Positions 6,948 to 15,934 of a stretch of DNA of 19,068 bases are shown one piece after another; position 1 is the stretch's first letter, and every line of letters begins with the position of its first letter. Location of the stretch: positions 1-19,068 of the forward strand of contig CAYZDV010000032.1 of the NCBI GenBank assembly GCA_964477275.1, read 5' to 3'. The notes beneath the pieces were generated by a model, which worked only from the letters and a program-made list of their open reading frames with translations, ran no database searches and had not been told where the DNA came from. Source of the stretch: CAYZDV01 sp964477275. Its GTDB lineage: Bacteria > Acidobacteriota > Aminicenantia > Aminicenantales > Aminicenantaceae. The translations under genes were made by a program, and so were the position numbers.

Positions 6948-6967
6948 TGATGAGATTTGCCTCATCA
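6948..6967. promoter_or_regulatory. Perfect inverted repeat before the DHOD-like gene
   Basis: TGATGAG and CTCATCA form a perfect 7-bp inverted repeat around ATTTGC, 4 nt upstream of the ribosome site. There is no T-run, so it is not a terminator. It could be an operator or a leader hairpin controlling the flavoprotein. I could not pick a convincing promoter around it. Confidence 0.35.
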
Positions 6968-7056
6968 TTGACACTGTTCAAGAAACCTGACTTCAAATCT
7001 CCTGAACCGCCTTCCTGGACCTGTGGATTCCCCGCAATGTTGCCTTTTACCATCCG

Positions 7057-10000
7057 CTATTTCTCAGTAAGTTGCACAGGGTCAGGGAGCAGGAGCAAAG
7101 GAACCTGATACTGAGCGAAGGTCTTGTTCAGCTCCATGGCCGTCTTTCCCAGAAATTCGTTGACCGTAGCCATGGCATTCTGGAACTCTTTACTCAGCTC
7201 GTTGAAGTGCTCGACCTGAGCTTTTGTCGGCCTGGCGTTCACGCTCTCCACGGAAGAGAAAAGACGGCTGAGCCGTTCGGCCAGCCTCGGTCCCTCACTC
7301 CAGAAAGCCCGGCCTTCTGGTCGGGTCAAAAGGTTCTGGATCTCGCTCATTTTTTCCAGATGCTCATCGACTGTTTCCAGCAACCTGGCCGGAAACTTTT
7401 CGCTCTGCGCTTTCAAGATCTCATTCCTCTCTTCGAGCTGAGAGTTGATGAGATTCAGACTGCGAAGGCCGTCATTGACCAGAGACTGCATGTCCCTGAG
7501 TTTCAGAGAGAATCGATGCTGGAGAACAAGGTCATCAAAAGGGACATCCACCGCGGGGTCGAGGCGCACTTCAAGGGGCTTCTCAAAGGACTGATCGTTA
7601 ACCGTCAGGCGGACTGTATACATCCCGGGAAGAGCCTGCGGACCCCGCGAGCCGCCGAAGAAAAAATCCTCTCCTTCTTCTGCTTTTTTTCGAGGACGAG
7701 GGCCTTCCAGCCGCAGGTCCCAGGCCACGCGGTTCAAGCCCGCTTCCCTGGAAAAATTCCGTATCTCTCTGATCACTTTTCGTGTGCCGTCCAGAATCTC
7801 GAGATTCAGGGAATCTTTCTTGCCCGGCTCTTCCTTCAGGTAGTAGGTAACCAGGGCTCCATAGGGAGGATTCTCCCCCCTGAAGACTCTGTCTCCTATT
7901 CCGTAGCGCGTGGGCCTGACGGTATGACGGAGGGCAGGACGGATGCTGAACATAAATGCCGTGCGTCCCGGGACATCCTCGGACAGCTCTTGAAGAAAGG
8001 AGACATTATCGCAAATCCAGATGCTCCGTCCATGTGTGCCGAGGATGAGGTCATTCTCCCTGGGATGAAGAAGGATGTCGTGAACCGGCACCTGAGGCAG
8101 GTTTTTCATGTGGAGTCTCGTCCAGTTTTTCCCCCCCGAGAATGAAATAAAAAGCCCCAGCTCGGTTCCGGCGTAGACGATCCCGGTATTCTTGAGGTCC
8201 TCTCTCACCACCCAGACATAGGCCTGCTCCGGGAGGTTTCCCGTAACATCGGTCCAGGTCCGGCCGAAATCCGTGGTTTTGAACACATAGGGACGGAAAT
8301 CATCGAACATATGCCGGTCAAAGGAACAGTAGGCCACACCTGCCGAAGTCCGGGAAGGCTCAACATGGGAAACGGGGGAATACGGAGGAACCCGGGGGAT
8401 GTTTTCCACGACGTTCTTCCATGACTCCCCTCCATTCAGGGATACATGAAGGTTGCCGTCATCTGTCCCTGCCCAGAGGACGCCGGGCTGGAGGGAAGAT
8501 TCCGCCAGGCTGATGATGGTGCAGTGGTATTCGGCGGTGGTGTTTTCTGGCCAGGCCGGTCCGCCCGCTGACAGCTGCTTCTCAGGGTTGTTGGTGGTCA
8601 AATCCGGGCTGATGACCTCCCATGTAGCCCCGAAATCGGCGGATTTGAACACCACATTCCCGCCGACATAAATCGTCTCCGGGTGATGAGGAGATCGGAT
8701 GATGGGGGTGTTCCAGTTGAACCGGTATTTGAGAGTGGAGACGGGCGCACCGTCTGCTCTCCGCGGCTGAGGGCCCACGCTCTGCTGCTCCCGGGTGCGC
8801 ATATCTGTCCTCATGATATTCCCTCCCTGGGACTCAGAGAGGAAAAGCTCGGGGTCCTCCGGATGAACGACGATGTGAAAACCGTCGCCGAAACTGATCA
8901 TCCTCCAGTCATCGTTCAGGATTCCGAAGGGCTCTCTGGTGCGGCTCGGACCATACCAGGTTCCGTTATCCTGGAGGCCGCCGCCCACGAAATAGAAGGG
9001 TTCCCGGTTATCGGCGGAGATTTGATAGAACTGCCCGATGGGAAAGGTATTGACATAATCCCAGGTATGCCCCCGGTCGTAAGATACGCAGATGCCTCCG
9101 TCCTGTCCCTGCCATATCCGGCCCGGGCTTTCAGGGTCGATCCACAGGGTGTGGAAATCGACATGCGTGGAGGGGGATATCCGTCTGAAAGTGCGGCCGC
9201 CGTCAATGGAAAGAAAAAGGCGGGAGGCGAGAGCATAGACCCTGTTTTCATCGGTGGGGTCCACGCGAAGGTCGGTATAGTAAAACCCCCGGGAGACGAT
9301 CTCCACATCCCGGGAGACCAGGCGAAAGGTGTCGCCTCCATCGTCGGAGCGGTAGAGGGTGCCCTCCGGTGACTCGGCCATCACATAAACCACCTCCGGA
9401 CGGCAGGGGGCCACTTTGATTCCGATCCGTCCGGCGAGCTTGGGCAGCCCTCTTGTCAACTTCTGCCAGGTGCGGCCGCCATCAATCGAGCGGTAAGCGC
9501 CGCCCTGTTCGTCGCCGCTGCGAAAAGTCCACGGATTCCGCTCGAAAAGCCACAGCGCGGCATAGACGATATTCGGATTCCGGGGATTGATGTCCATGTC
9601 GGACACACCATGGCGCTCATCGGTGTAGAGCACTTTATCCCAGGTCATCCCGCCGTTGGTGGACATGAAAACCCCTCGTTCCCTGTTGGGACCAAAGGCA
9701 TGGCCCAGGGCTCCCACGTAGACGATGTCGGGATTCCGGGGATTGATGACAATGCGAGAGATGTGTCTCGTGTCCTCCAGCCCGAGATGCCGCCAGGTCC
9801 TCCCGCCATCGGTGGATTTGTAGACGCCGTTGCCGAAGGAGACGCTGTTGCGGACGTTGGACTCGCCGCTTCCCGCATAGATGACCTCAGGATTTCCAGG
9901 CTCGAGAGCCAGGTCTCCGATCGATGAGACGGGTTGACCATCAAAGATGGGAATCCAGGTGGCTCCACCGTTTGTCGTCTTCCAGATTCCGCCTGATGCG

Positions 10001-10236
10001 GTGCCCACATAGACGATGTTCGGGTTTCCGGGAACTCCTTCGATATCGGTTGTGCGGCCCATCATGTTCGCCGGGCCGATGCTCCGCCAGCTCAGAGACC
10101 GGAAGATATCTTCAGAGACGACCCGCTCGGATGGAGAATTTTTTCTGTTTTCCTGTCTGGCCTGCGCCGCGTGGAGCACCAACCCGGCGCTCAGAAAAGC
10201 TATCAGCCAGGCTACCGGATAACGACGAATGCGCAT
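7057..10236 (-). CDS. Exported VPS10/sortilin-like Asp-box propeller protein A
   Basis: A 1059-residue exported protein of the bacterial family usually annotated as VPS10 domain-containing or glycosyl hydrolase BNR-repeat protein; no biochemical function is proven. Residues 1-26 are a signal peptide ending AAQA. The family opening WRSIGPANMMGRT (50-62) is followed by 11 Asp-box hairpins of the type S-x-D-G-G-x-T-W, for example WKTTNGGATW, YKSTDGGRTW, FMSTNGGMTW and FKTTDFGRTW, which form one large or two smaller beta-propellers up to THGRSIWI near residue 733. An Ig-like segment (about 760-905) and a helical tail (about 915-1045) complete it. No sialidase catalytic set is evident, so I do not call it a glycosidase. 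AAAGGAGG stands 5 nt before the start. It lies 43 nt after the GlcD-type gene and is a paralogue of protein B at 11758-14904. Confidence 0.88.
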   Translation of the reverse strand: MRIRRYPVAWLIAFLSAGLVLHAAQARQENRKNSPSERVVSEDIFRSLSWRSIGPANMMGRTTDIEGVPGNPNIVYVGTASGGIWKTTNGGATWIPIFDGQPVSSIGDLALEPGNPEVIYAGSGESNVRNSVSFGNGVYKSTDGGRTWRHLGLEDTRHISRIVINPRNPDIVYVGALGHAFGPNRERGVFMSTNGGMTWDKVLYTDERHGVSDMDINPRNPNIVYAALWLFERNPWTFRSGDEQGGAYRSIDGGRTWQKLTRGLPKLAGRIGIKVAPCRPEVVYVMAESPEGTLYRSDDGGDTFRLVSRDVEIVSRGFYYTDLRVDPTDENRVYALASRLFLSIDGGRTFRRISPSTHVDFHTLWIDPESPGRIWQGQDGGICVSYDRGHTWDYVNTFPIGQFYQISADNREPFYFVGGGLQDNGTWYGPSRTREPFGILNDDWRMISFGDGFHIVVHPEDPELFLSESQGGNIMRTDMRTREQQSVGPQPRRADGAPVSTLKYRFNWNTPIIRSPHHPETIYVGGNVVFKSADFGATWEVISPDLTTNNPEKQLSAGGPAWPENTTAEYHCTIISLAESSLQPGVLWAGTDDGNLHVSLNGGESWKNVVENIPRVPPYSPVSHVEPSRTSAGVAYCSFDRHMFDDFRPYVFKTTDFGRTWTDVTGNLPEQAYVWVVREDLKNTGIVYAGTELGLFISFSGGKNWTRLHMKNLPQVPVHDILLHPRENDLILGTHGRSIWICDNVSFLQELSEDVPGRTAFMFSIRPALRHTVRPTRYGIGDRVFRGENPPYGALVTYYLKEEPGKKDSLNLEILDGTRKVIREIRNFSREAGLNRVAWDLRLEGPRPRKKAEEGEDFFFGGSRGPQALPGMYTVRLTVNDQSFEKPLEVRLDPAVDVPFDDLVLQHRFSLKLRDMQSLVNDGLRSLNLINSQLEERNEILKAQSEKFPARLLETVDEHLEKMSEIQNLLTRPEGRAFWSEGPRLAERLSRLFSSVESVNARPTKAQVEHFNELSKEFQNAMATVNEFLGKTAMELNKTFAQYQVPLLLLPDPVQLTEK

Positions 10237-10279
10237 CTCAGCCTCCTTTGCGAATGGCTCTGTGAAGTCGACCCGTTAT

Positions 10280-11698
10280 TTAATCAAAGATTTTGCCCGG
10301 GTTCAATATGTGGTGAGGGTCGAAAACCCGCTTAATCCCTCTCATGAGCTCGATCGATTCTCTATTCAGGACATAGGAGAGGTAAGGCTTCTTGACCAGC
10401 CCGATCCCGTGCTCGCCGGAAATCATCCCCCCCCTGCTTTTACAATCTCTGTAAAGGGCTTCCCGAATCTTTTCATGCTTCTCCTTCCACTCGTGCTCAG
10501 GAAGACGGATGATCTTCCCCTCCGCCTTGCAGGCCAGAGTGATGTGGGTGTGGACATTTCCGTCTGCCGCATGCCCGAAAGTGGGGAGCCAGATCCCAAA
10601 CTCTCGAGAGACTTCCTGGACACGCTGGACGTGACGGGCGATATCCGCCCGGGGAATGACAATATCCAGGACTTCCAGGGTCAGGGCTTTGATGGCCTCA
10701 TAGATTTTGCTCCGGATGTCCAGGACCTGTTGCTGCTTTGCCGGGCTGTCAGCGACGAAGACATCCAGGGCACAGTTTTCCATGCACACTCCGGCCACGA
10801 CCTGGGAAAGCCTGTCCATCTCTTCCTCGCCGGAGGCTTCCAGGATGATCAAAAGATGCGTGTCTCCGATGGCAACCGGCCATTTTTTCTTCAGGAATTC
10901 CTCGGTGATTTCGATAACCTCTCTGGGAACAAACTCCACGGCCAGAGGAAGGATCTTATTTTTGATGAGCAACGGCACGGTCTCGATCGCCTTTCTCAGC
11001 TCATCATAGGGAATGATCAGGGACCGCGTTATCCGGGGCGGAGGCAGGAGCTGGATGGTGGCCCGGGTGATAATCCCCAGCGTTCCTTCCGAGCCGATGA
11101 AGAGATTCAAGAGATTGTATCCTGTGCTGCTCTTCATGAGCTTTCCACCGGTCTGAATGACTGTGCCCGTGGGAAGGACAACCTCCAGCCCGCGGATATA
11201 ATTCCTGACCACGCCGTATTTGACGGCACGGGCACCGCCTGCGTTGGTGGCGATGATGCCGCCGATCATGGCGCTCTCTTCTCCGGGATGGGGGGCGAAG
11301 AAAAGGCCTGCTTCTTCCACAGCATGATAAAAATCGGCCAGAGTCACTCCGGCTTCCACCACCGCCATCTGGTTATCCAGGTCGATCTCCAGGATGCGGT
11401 TCATCCTCTCCAGAGAAAGGACGATTCCGCCGTAAAGCGGGACGCAGCCGCCGCACAGCCCGGTCGCTCCTCCCCGGGGAGTGACAGGAATCACTTCCTC
11501 GTTGGCCAGCCGCAGGACGGATGCCACCTCTTCGGTCTTTTCAGGCTTGACCACCACCTCGGGCATGCGGGCGATGTCCATCGAGGAGAACTCATCATGG
11601 CTGTAGTCGGCCATTTTTTCTTCTTCGAGAATCATGCCGGCCTGTCCGACGATGTGCTCCAGTCTTCGTATGATCTCTGGAGTGATTTTTTTAACCAT
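10280..11698 (-). CDS. GlcD-type FAD-linked 2-hydroxyacid oxidase/dehydrogenase
   Basis: A 472-residue cytoplasmic or membrane-associated flavoenzyme of the PCMH/FAD_binding_4 family that oxidises 2-hydroxy acids such as glycolate or D-lactate. The FAD domain shows PRGGATGLCGG (74-84), HPGEESAMIGGIIATNAGG (137-155) and GSEGTLGIIT (202-211). The C-terminal FAD-oxidase domain shows GHAADGNVH (375-383) with its metal-binding His, GEHGIGLVKK (428-437) and DPHHILNPGKIF near the end. Length is normal for GlcD. The GlcE and GlcF subunits of glycolate oxidase are not in the window, so it may act alone or with an electron acceptor encoded elsewhere; the exact substrate is open. AGAGGTG precedes the start. 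It sits between two propeller genes, 59 nt after protein B and 43 nt before protein A, so all three are probably co-transcribed. Confidence 0.9.
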   Translation of the reverse strand: MVKKITPEIIRRLEHIVGQAGMILEEEKMADYSHDEFSSMDIARMPEVVVKPEKTEEVASVLRLANEEVIPVTPRGGATGLCGGCVPLYGGIVLSLERMNRILEIDLDNQMAVVEAGVTLADFYHAVEEAGLFFAPHPGEESAMIGGIIATNAGGARAVKYGVVRNYIRGLEVVLPTGTVIQTGGKLMKSSTGYNLLNLFIGSEGTLGIITRATIQLLPPPRITRSLIIPYDELRKAIETVPLLIKNKILPLAVEFVPREVIEITEEFLKKKWPVAIGDTHLLIILEASGEEEMDRLSQVVAGVCMENCALDVFVADSPAKQQQVLDIRSKIYEAIKALTLEVLDIVIPRADIARHVQRVQEVSREFGIWLPTFGHAADGNVHTHITLACKAEGKIIRLPEHEWKEKHEKIREALYRDCKSRGGMISGEHGIGLVKKPYLSYVLNRESIELMRGIKRVFDPHHILNPGKIFD

Positions 11699-11757
11699 CG
11701 CACCTCTTTTCTTTCATCCCGACAAACTCTCCAGTGCCGGAAAAAACCTCTCAGGCG

Positions 11758-14700
11758 CTACTTGAGGATAATGGCGGGAATTTCCGCTTTCTTGACCAGC
11801 CTGTTGAATGCGGCAAGGTCCTGCTCCAGGATGGATCTCAGCCGGGTCAGTTGTCTGTCCGCCCTGGATGAGAGGTCTTTAAAAACTTCGCAGGACTGGT
11901 CGGTCGGCCGGGCATCGGCACTGGCCACCGCCGAGGCCAGGGCCGCAATCTTATTATCGAGCATGATGGGGTAATTGAGGGGATCCTGGCCGCTCTGAGA
12001 CTTTGATTGAATCAGCACTTCCTCAACCGCGGTCAACTTCTTTTTGAGCTCGAAGGCCTCTCTGGCAATCTCTCCTTCCCTGGGGTTGCCTTTGAGCCTC
12101 GCCACCAGGTCGGCGACCTGTCTTCTGGCACTGCGCAGCCGGTTGACGGCCTGATTGACTTCTGTCAACTTGTCCCGGATTTGAATCAGGAAATCAAACT
12201 GCTCCTGGAAATCTTCCTGGGAGACTTCAAGACGGGGGTCTTTCAGCCATTCCCAGCTCTGGGTCATCGATTTCCCGTTGACCGTGAGCCTGACCTGATA
12301 GTGGCCGGGCGCCGCCACAGGGCCGCGCAGCGTTCCGCCCCAGAGCACAGCCCCGGGGACAGGCTCGGCATCCGGATAGCGCATGTCCCAGACGAAACGG
12401 TTCATTCCGGACTCGAGTGGAAGGGGGTCCGAAAAATCTCTCGATTCGCGCTCCATATCCATTTCAGGGGTAAATGCCTTGATCACATTCCCGCTGCGGT
12501 CCATGAACTCGAGAGTGACGTCTCCCTCGGGCTTCTGCTGCAAGGAGAAGTAGATGACCGAGCCAGAGGGAGGATTCTGTCCCACGTTGGGGATCGGCCG
12601 TTCCCCTCCCCTCATCCGGTAGGCGTTGCGGGGCTTGAAGAGATAAAAATCGGACCGGGCCCCTTCATCGCTAATCTGATGAAGAGGGGTCAGGTCATCG
12701 AGAATCCAGAACGAGCGTCCATGGGTGGCGGCCACCAGGTCGTCCTCCTTGACCACCATATCGTGGATGGGGACAACCGGGAGGTTGAGCTGGAGAGACT
12801 GCCAGCTGGTCCCATCATCGAAGGAGATAAAAACACCGGTCTCTGTCCCGGCGTAAAGGAGCCCCTCCCTCCTGGGGTCTTCGCGAACCACCCTGACAAA
12901 GGTATTGTCAGGGAGCCCGCTGGTGATCTTTCTCCAGGAACGCCCGTAATTTTCGGTTTTGTAAACATAGGGGCTGAAATCATCCATCTCGTGGCGGTCG
13001 ACGGCGATATAGGCTTTGGCCGGGTCAAAGGTCGAGGGTTCGATCATGCTGATCAGACTCCACTCCGGCAGCTCTCTGGGAGTGATATTCTCCCAGTTCT
13101 TTCCACCATTCCGGGTGATGCTGACCAGGCCGTCATCCGTGCCCACCCAGAGGATATTCGGGTTGTGGAAAGACTCGGCCAGGGCAAAGATGGTGCAGTA
13201 GTACTCAACACTGGTGTTGTCTCTGGTGATCGGGCCGCCGGACGGCTGCTGTTTTGTCTTGTCGTTGCGGGTGAGGTCAGGACTGATGACCTCCCAGCTC
13301 TGTCCCTCGCTGGTGGATTTGAACAGGACCTGAGCGGCATGGTAGAGGACGTTCGAATCGAACCTGGAGACAAGGATCGGAGCTGTCCACTGGAACCGGT
13401 ACTTGAGCTCGGCGGCACCCCACCCCATCGGGTTTTCCGGCCAGGCGCTGATGATGCGCGCCTGTCGGGTCCGGTTATCCCAGCGGGTGATCAGGCCTCC
13501 GTAGCTTCCGGCATAGACGATGTTAGGGTTGTCATGGCGGGGAGCGATGTGCCCGCTCTCGCCGCCTCCCACAGGATGCCAGTCAGGCTTGTCGATTCCG
13601 GCACCGGTTGTCCGGCTAACAATGCGGACAGTGGTGTTGTCCTGCTGGGCACCGTAGACGCGGTAGGGAAAGTGGTTGTCCGTGGTCACATGGTAGAACT
13701 GAGCGGTTGGCTGGTTGTCCTGAGCTGTCCAGGTTTTTCCGCCGTTCATGGTGACGTTGGCTCCGCCGTCGTTGGAGTTGATCATCCGCAGCGGGTTGCC
13801 GGGGTCGATCCACAGGTCATGGTTGTCGCCGTGGGGAACGCGGATGGGGGAAAACGTTTTCCCTCTGTCCACCGAGCGGTAGAACCCGGTGTTGAGAACA
13901 TAGACGGTTTCCTCATCCCGGGGGTCAGCATAAATTCTGGAATAGTACCAGGCGCGCTGTCGGAGGCGGCGGTCCTCGTTCATCTTCTGCCAGGTGGCAC
14001 CGCCGTCGTCCGAACAGAAAACACCACCATCCTCAGCCTCCACAATGGCCCACAGGCGCTCCGGTCTCACTGCTGAAACCGTGATTCCGATCTTTCCCAG
14101 CAGCTCCCGCGGCAGTCCGGGATGACGGGAAATCTCGTTCCAGGTATCGCCGCCATCTGTCGATTTGAATATGCCGCTCCCCGGGCCGCCGCTCGAAAGG
14201 CTCCACGGCGTGCGGGAAAACTCCCAGAGTGCGGCATAGAGAACTCTCGGGTTTGACGGGTCGAGGATCAAATCGATGGCCCCTGTCTTGCTGTCCCTGA
14301 AAAGGATTTTTTCCCAGGTCTTGCCGCCGTCCATGCTGCGGAAAACACCGCGTTCTTCGTTGGGACCGTAGACATGTCCCAGGGCTGCCACATAAACGAG
14401 GTCAGGGTTTCGAGGATGCAGGCGAATCCTCGAGATCTGATGAGTATCTGCAAGGCCCAGGCGCGTCCAGGTCTTTCCGGCGTCAGTGGACTTATAGACG
14501 CCATCGCCGTGGGAAACATTGCCCCGGATGGGCGACTCCCCCATTCCCACCAAGACGACGTTGGGGTCCCATTCTGAAACAGCGATCGCGCCTACCGACC
14601 CCGTCTTGAAAAAGCCATCGGAGATACACAGCCAGTTCAAACCGCCGTCTTCGCTCTTCCAGACGCCGCCGCCGGTCGCCCCAAAGTAATAGGCCAAGGG

Positions 14701-14904
14701 CTGGCTGGAAACTCCGGCCACAGCCGTCGCCCTTCCTCCCCTGTAGGGACCGATGCAGCGCCACTTTAAGGCCTGATAAAGTTGGGGGCCGTACCCGGCC
14801 GTTCTCCTGGCCTGCTGGGCAACAGCCCCTTCAGAAAAGCTTCCTGCTCCCAGGAAGAAAAAAATCAGGCCGACAATCACCAGAAGCATTTTAGGTGTTT
14901 TCAT
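11758..14904 (-). CDS. Exported VPS10/sortilin-like Asp-box propeller protein B
   Basis: A 1048-residue paralogue of protein A with the same layout. The signal peptide (1-29) has a Leu/Ile/Phe-rich core ending near AVAQ. The family motif LKWRCIGPYRGGRAT is followed by 11 Asp-box hairpins such as WKSEDGGLNW, YKSTDAGKTW, FRSMDGGKTW, FKSTDGGDTW and YKTENYGRSW, then ATHGRSFWILDD near residue 727, an Ig-like segment with APGHYQVRLTVNG, and a helical tail rich in Lys, Arg and Glu. An in-frame ATG at 14961 is rejected because it lies in the -35 box; ATG 14904 has GAGGAGGGAG upstream and starts a proper signal peptide. It is the first gene behind the best promoter in the window. Sequences differ clearly from protein A, so this is an old duplication. 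Ligand or substrate is unknown. Confidence 0.88.
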   Translation of the reverse strand: MKTPKMLLVIVGLIFFFLGAGSFSEGAVAQQARRTAGYGPQLYQALKWRCIGPYRGGRATAVAGVSSQPLAYYFGATGGGVWKSEDGGLNWLCISDGFFKTGSVGAIAVSEWDPNVVLVGMGESPIRGNVSHGDGVYKSTDAGKTWTRLGLADTHQISRIRLHPRNPDLVYVAALGHVYGPNEERGVFRSMDGGKTWEKILFRDSKTGAIDLILDPSNPRVLYAALWEFSRTPWSLSSGGPGSGIFKSTDGGDTWNEISRHPGLPRELLGKIGITVSAVRPERLWAIVEAEDGGVFCSDDGGATWQKMNEDRRLRQRAWYYSRIYADPRDEETVYVLNTGFYRSVDRGKTFSPIRVPHGDNHDLWIDPGNPLRMINSNDGGANVTMNGGKTWTAQDNQPTAQFYHVTTDNHFPYRVYGAQQDNTTVRIVSRTTGAGIDKPDWHPVGGGESGHIAPRHDNPNIVYAGSYGGLITRWDNRTRQARIISAWPENPMGWGAAELKYRFQWTAPILVSRFDSNVLYHAAQVLFKSTSEGQSWEVISPDLTRNDKTKQQPSGGPITRDNTSVEYYCTIFALAESFHNPNILWVGTDDGLVSITRNGGKNWENITPRELPEWSLISMIEPSTFDPAKAYIAVDRHEMDDFSPYVYKTENYGRSWRKITSGLPDNTFVRVVREDPRREGLLYAGTETGVFISFDDGTSWQSLQLNLPVVPIHDMVVKEDDLVAATHGRSFWILDDLTPLHQISDEGARSDFYLFKPRNAYRMRGGERPIPNVGQNPPSGSVIYFSLQQKPEGDVTLEFMDRSGNVIKAFTPEMDMERESRDFSDPLPLESGMNRFVWDMRYPDAEPVPGAVLWGGTLRGPVAAPGHYQVRLTVNGKSMTQSWEWLKDPRLEVSQEDFQEQFDFLIQIRDKLTEVNQAVNRLRSARRQVADLVARLKGNPREGEIAREAFELKKKLTAVEEVLIQSKSQSGQDPLNYPIMLDNKIAALASAVASADARPTDQSCEVFKDLSSRADRQLTRLRSILEQDLAAFNRLVKKAEIPAIILK

Positions 14905-14937
14905 CGATGACGCTCCCTCCTCAGAAAAGTACAGGGA

Positions 14938-14966
14938 TTTATAAACCAAGAGAAATCCCATGTCAA
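14938..14966 (-). promoter_or_regulatory. Strong promoter of the propeller-oxidase-propeller operon
   Basis: On the minus strand TTGACA (14966-14961), a spacer of exactly 17 nt and TATAAA (14943-14938) nearly reproduce the sigma-70 consensus. Transcription would start near 14931, leaving a leader of about 27 nt. No hairpin terminator is visible in the short gaps after the first two genes, so it probably drives protein B, the GlcD-type oxidase and protein A, and perhaps the DHOD-like gene. Confidence 0.75.
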
Positions 14967-15041
14967 ACCGAAAAGCCTTCTGAGATCAAAAGGGGCAATT
15001 CTATTTTTGAACATTTGAGATTCGAATTTTCTGATTCCCCT

Positions 15042-15842
15042 TTAGTTCTTCATGACCTTGATCTGGCTCGTCAGAAAGGCCACCATCTGGGGCTTTCCTC
15101 TGTATTTCTCCAGAAACCCTGTCACAGACAGGGCTTTATTCAGAAAGGACCTCACATCCGGAAAAATGTGAAGGTCTTCCCTGGGGATGAGAACCGAAAA
15201 ATCTCCCGCAGAGTGAAGATAGACGAATTTCCCCTTTGATTGAACAGCCCGGCAGGTGAATTCGACGGCAAAAATCTGGCCGATGAAATCCGCTGTCTCA
15301 TCCACTCGAAGGAGGGGATAATCTCCCTTCCTCCACAGGCCTTTCTTCAGGCCTCTGGCTTCCTGCTCGGCCTGGATAAAATCACCCCTGTGCTCGAAGG
15401 GAAATTTCAAATAGACCCGGGCAAACCCTTCACTGAGAGCAAACCTGTTGAAAAGCCCCTCTTTTTCTGTCCAGATATAGGCCAGGATTCTGCCGAATTT
15501 ATCCTCCCGCTCCGGCTCAAAGGACAGCCTGATTTTCTGGCCGTAAAGATGGAAAAAGACGAACCTCTTTGCCATCAGCGCCTGAAATTTCACGCTTTCC
15601 TTCTCTGACGCGAGCTCCGGCGCGTCGATGCCGATCAGCCGGATCTTGCGCTCCTCGCCGCTGGTTAACCGGACTTTGATCGTGTCGCCATCATAGACGG
15701 CAATCACTGTCCCTTCATCGGCAAAAGCCGTGCTTCTCTCCAGCTCAACCTGGAGAAATCCGCCTGAAGAAGGGGCCAGAACTACCGGGAAAACAAGAAA
15801 GACAAAAAGGTATCTGGCGCGAGTTCTGACAGACATTCTCAT
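15042..15842 (-). CDS. Exported thermonuclease-family protein with extra C-terminal domain
   Basis: A staphylococcal-nuclease-type (SNase) protein of 266 residues that would cut DNA or RNA outside the cytoplasm with calcium. A hydrophobic segment at 11-24 acts as a signal peptide or anchor. The nuclease core shows VYDGDTIKVRL (49-59) with D51 and D53, RLIGIDAPE (68-76) giving R68, D73 and E76, and DKFGR (114-118) giving R118. These correspond to the Asp, Arg, Glu and Arg residues of the staphylococcal active site, so activity is plausible. The core ends near 175; about 80 further residues (VDETADFIGQIFAVEF onward) look like a second OB-like beta domain, which the minimal enzyme lacks. It follows the transketolase by 92 nt on the same strand. 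The ribosome site is weak (GCGGAAAAC), so ATG 15836 is an alternative start. Confidence 0.85.
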   Translation of the reverse strand: MRMSVRTRARYLFVFLVFPVVLAPSSGGFLQVELERSTAFADEGTVIAVYDGDTIKVRLTSGEERKIRLIGIDAPELASEKESVKFQALMAKRFVFFHLYGQKIRLSFEPEREDKFGRILAYIWTEKEGLFNRFALSEGFARVYLKFPFEHRGDFIQAEQEARGLKKGLWRKGDYPLLRVDETADFIGQIFAVEFTCRAVQSKGKFVYLHSAGDFSVLIPREDLHIFPDVRSFLNKALSVTGFLEKYRGKPQMVAFLTSQIKVMKN

Positions 15843-15867
15843 TGTTTTCCGCTGCAGGGCCCGCTCA

Positions 15868-15884
15868 CTGGAGATTGTCTCCAG
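15868..15884. repeat. Perfect short inverted repeat between transketolase and nuclease genes
   Basis: CTGGAGA and TCTCCAG form a perfect 7-bp stem around TTG, 26 nt before the nuclease start. There is no T-run, so it is unlikely to terminate transcription. It may stabilise or process the intercistronic RNA, or be an operator. Confidence 0.35.
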
Positions 15885-15934
15885 CCGGGGAGGGAAAATT
15901 CAATCTCTTCATTTAAAAATATCAAGACCCTGGT

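Noticed and set aside
10229..11974. Open frame of 581 codons on the plus strand
   Set aside because: Antisense to the GlcD-type gene and running across intergenic gaps; no family motif, while the minus-strand genes are unmistakable.
12007..14076. Long open frame (689 codons) on the plus strand
   Set aside because: It lies wholly antisense to VPS10-like protein B, which has a signal peptide, 11 Asp-boxes and a strong promoter. The translated frame is low in recognisable motifs and reflects codon bias of the real gene.
14905..14961. Upstream ATG giving a 19-residue extension of propeller protein B
   Set aside because: The ATG lies in the -35 box of a near-consensus promoter, and the extension would bury the signal peptide.
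14984..15050. Inverted AAAGGGG/CCCCTTT words after the nuclease gene as a terminator
   Set aside because: The arms are separated by more than 35 nt and the T-run is only four; too weak to call.
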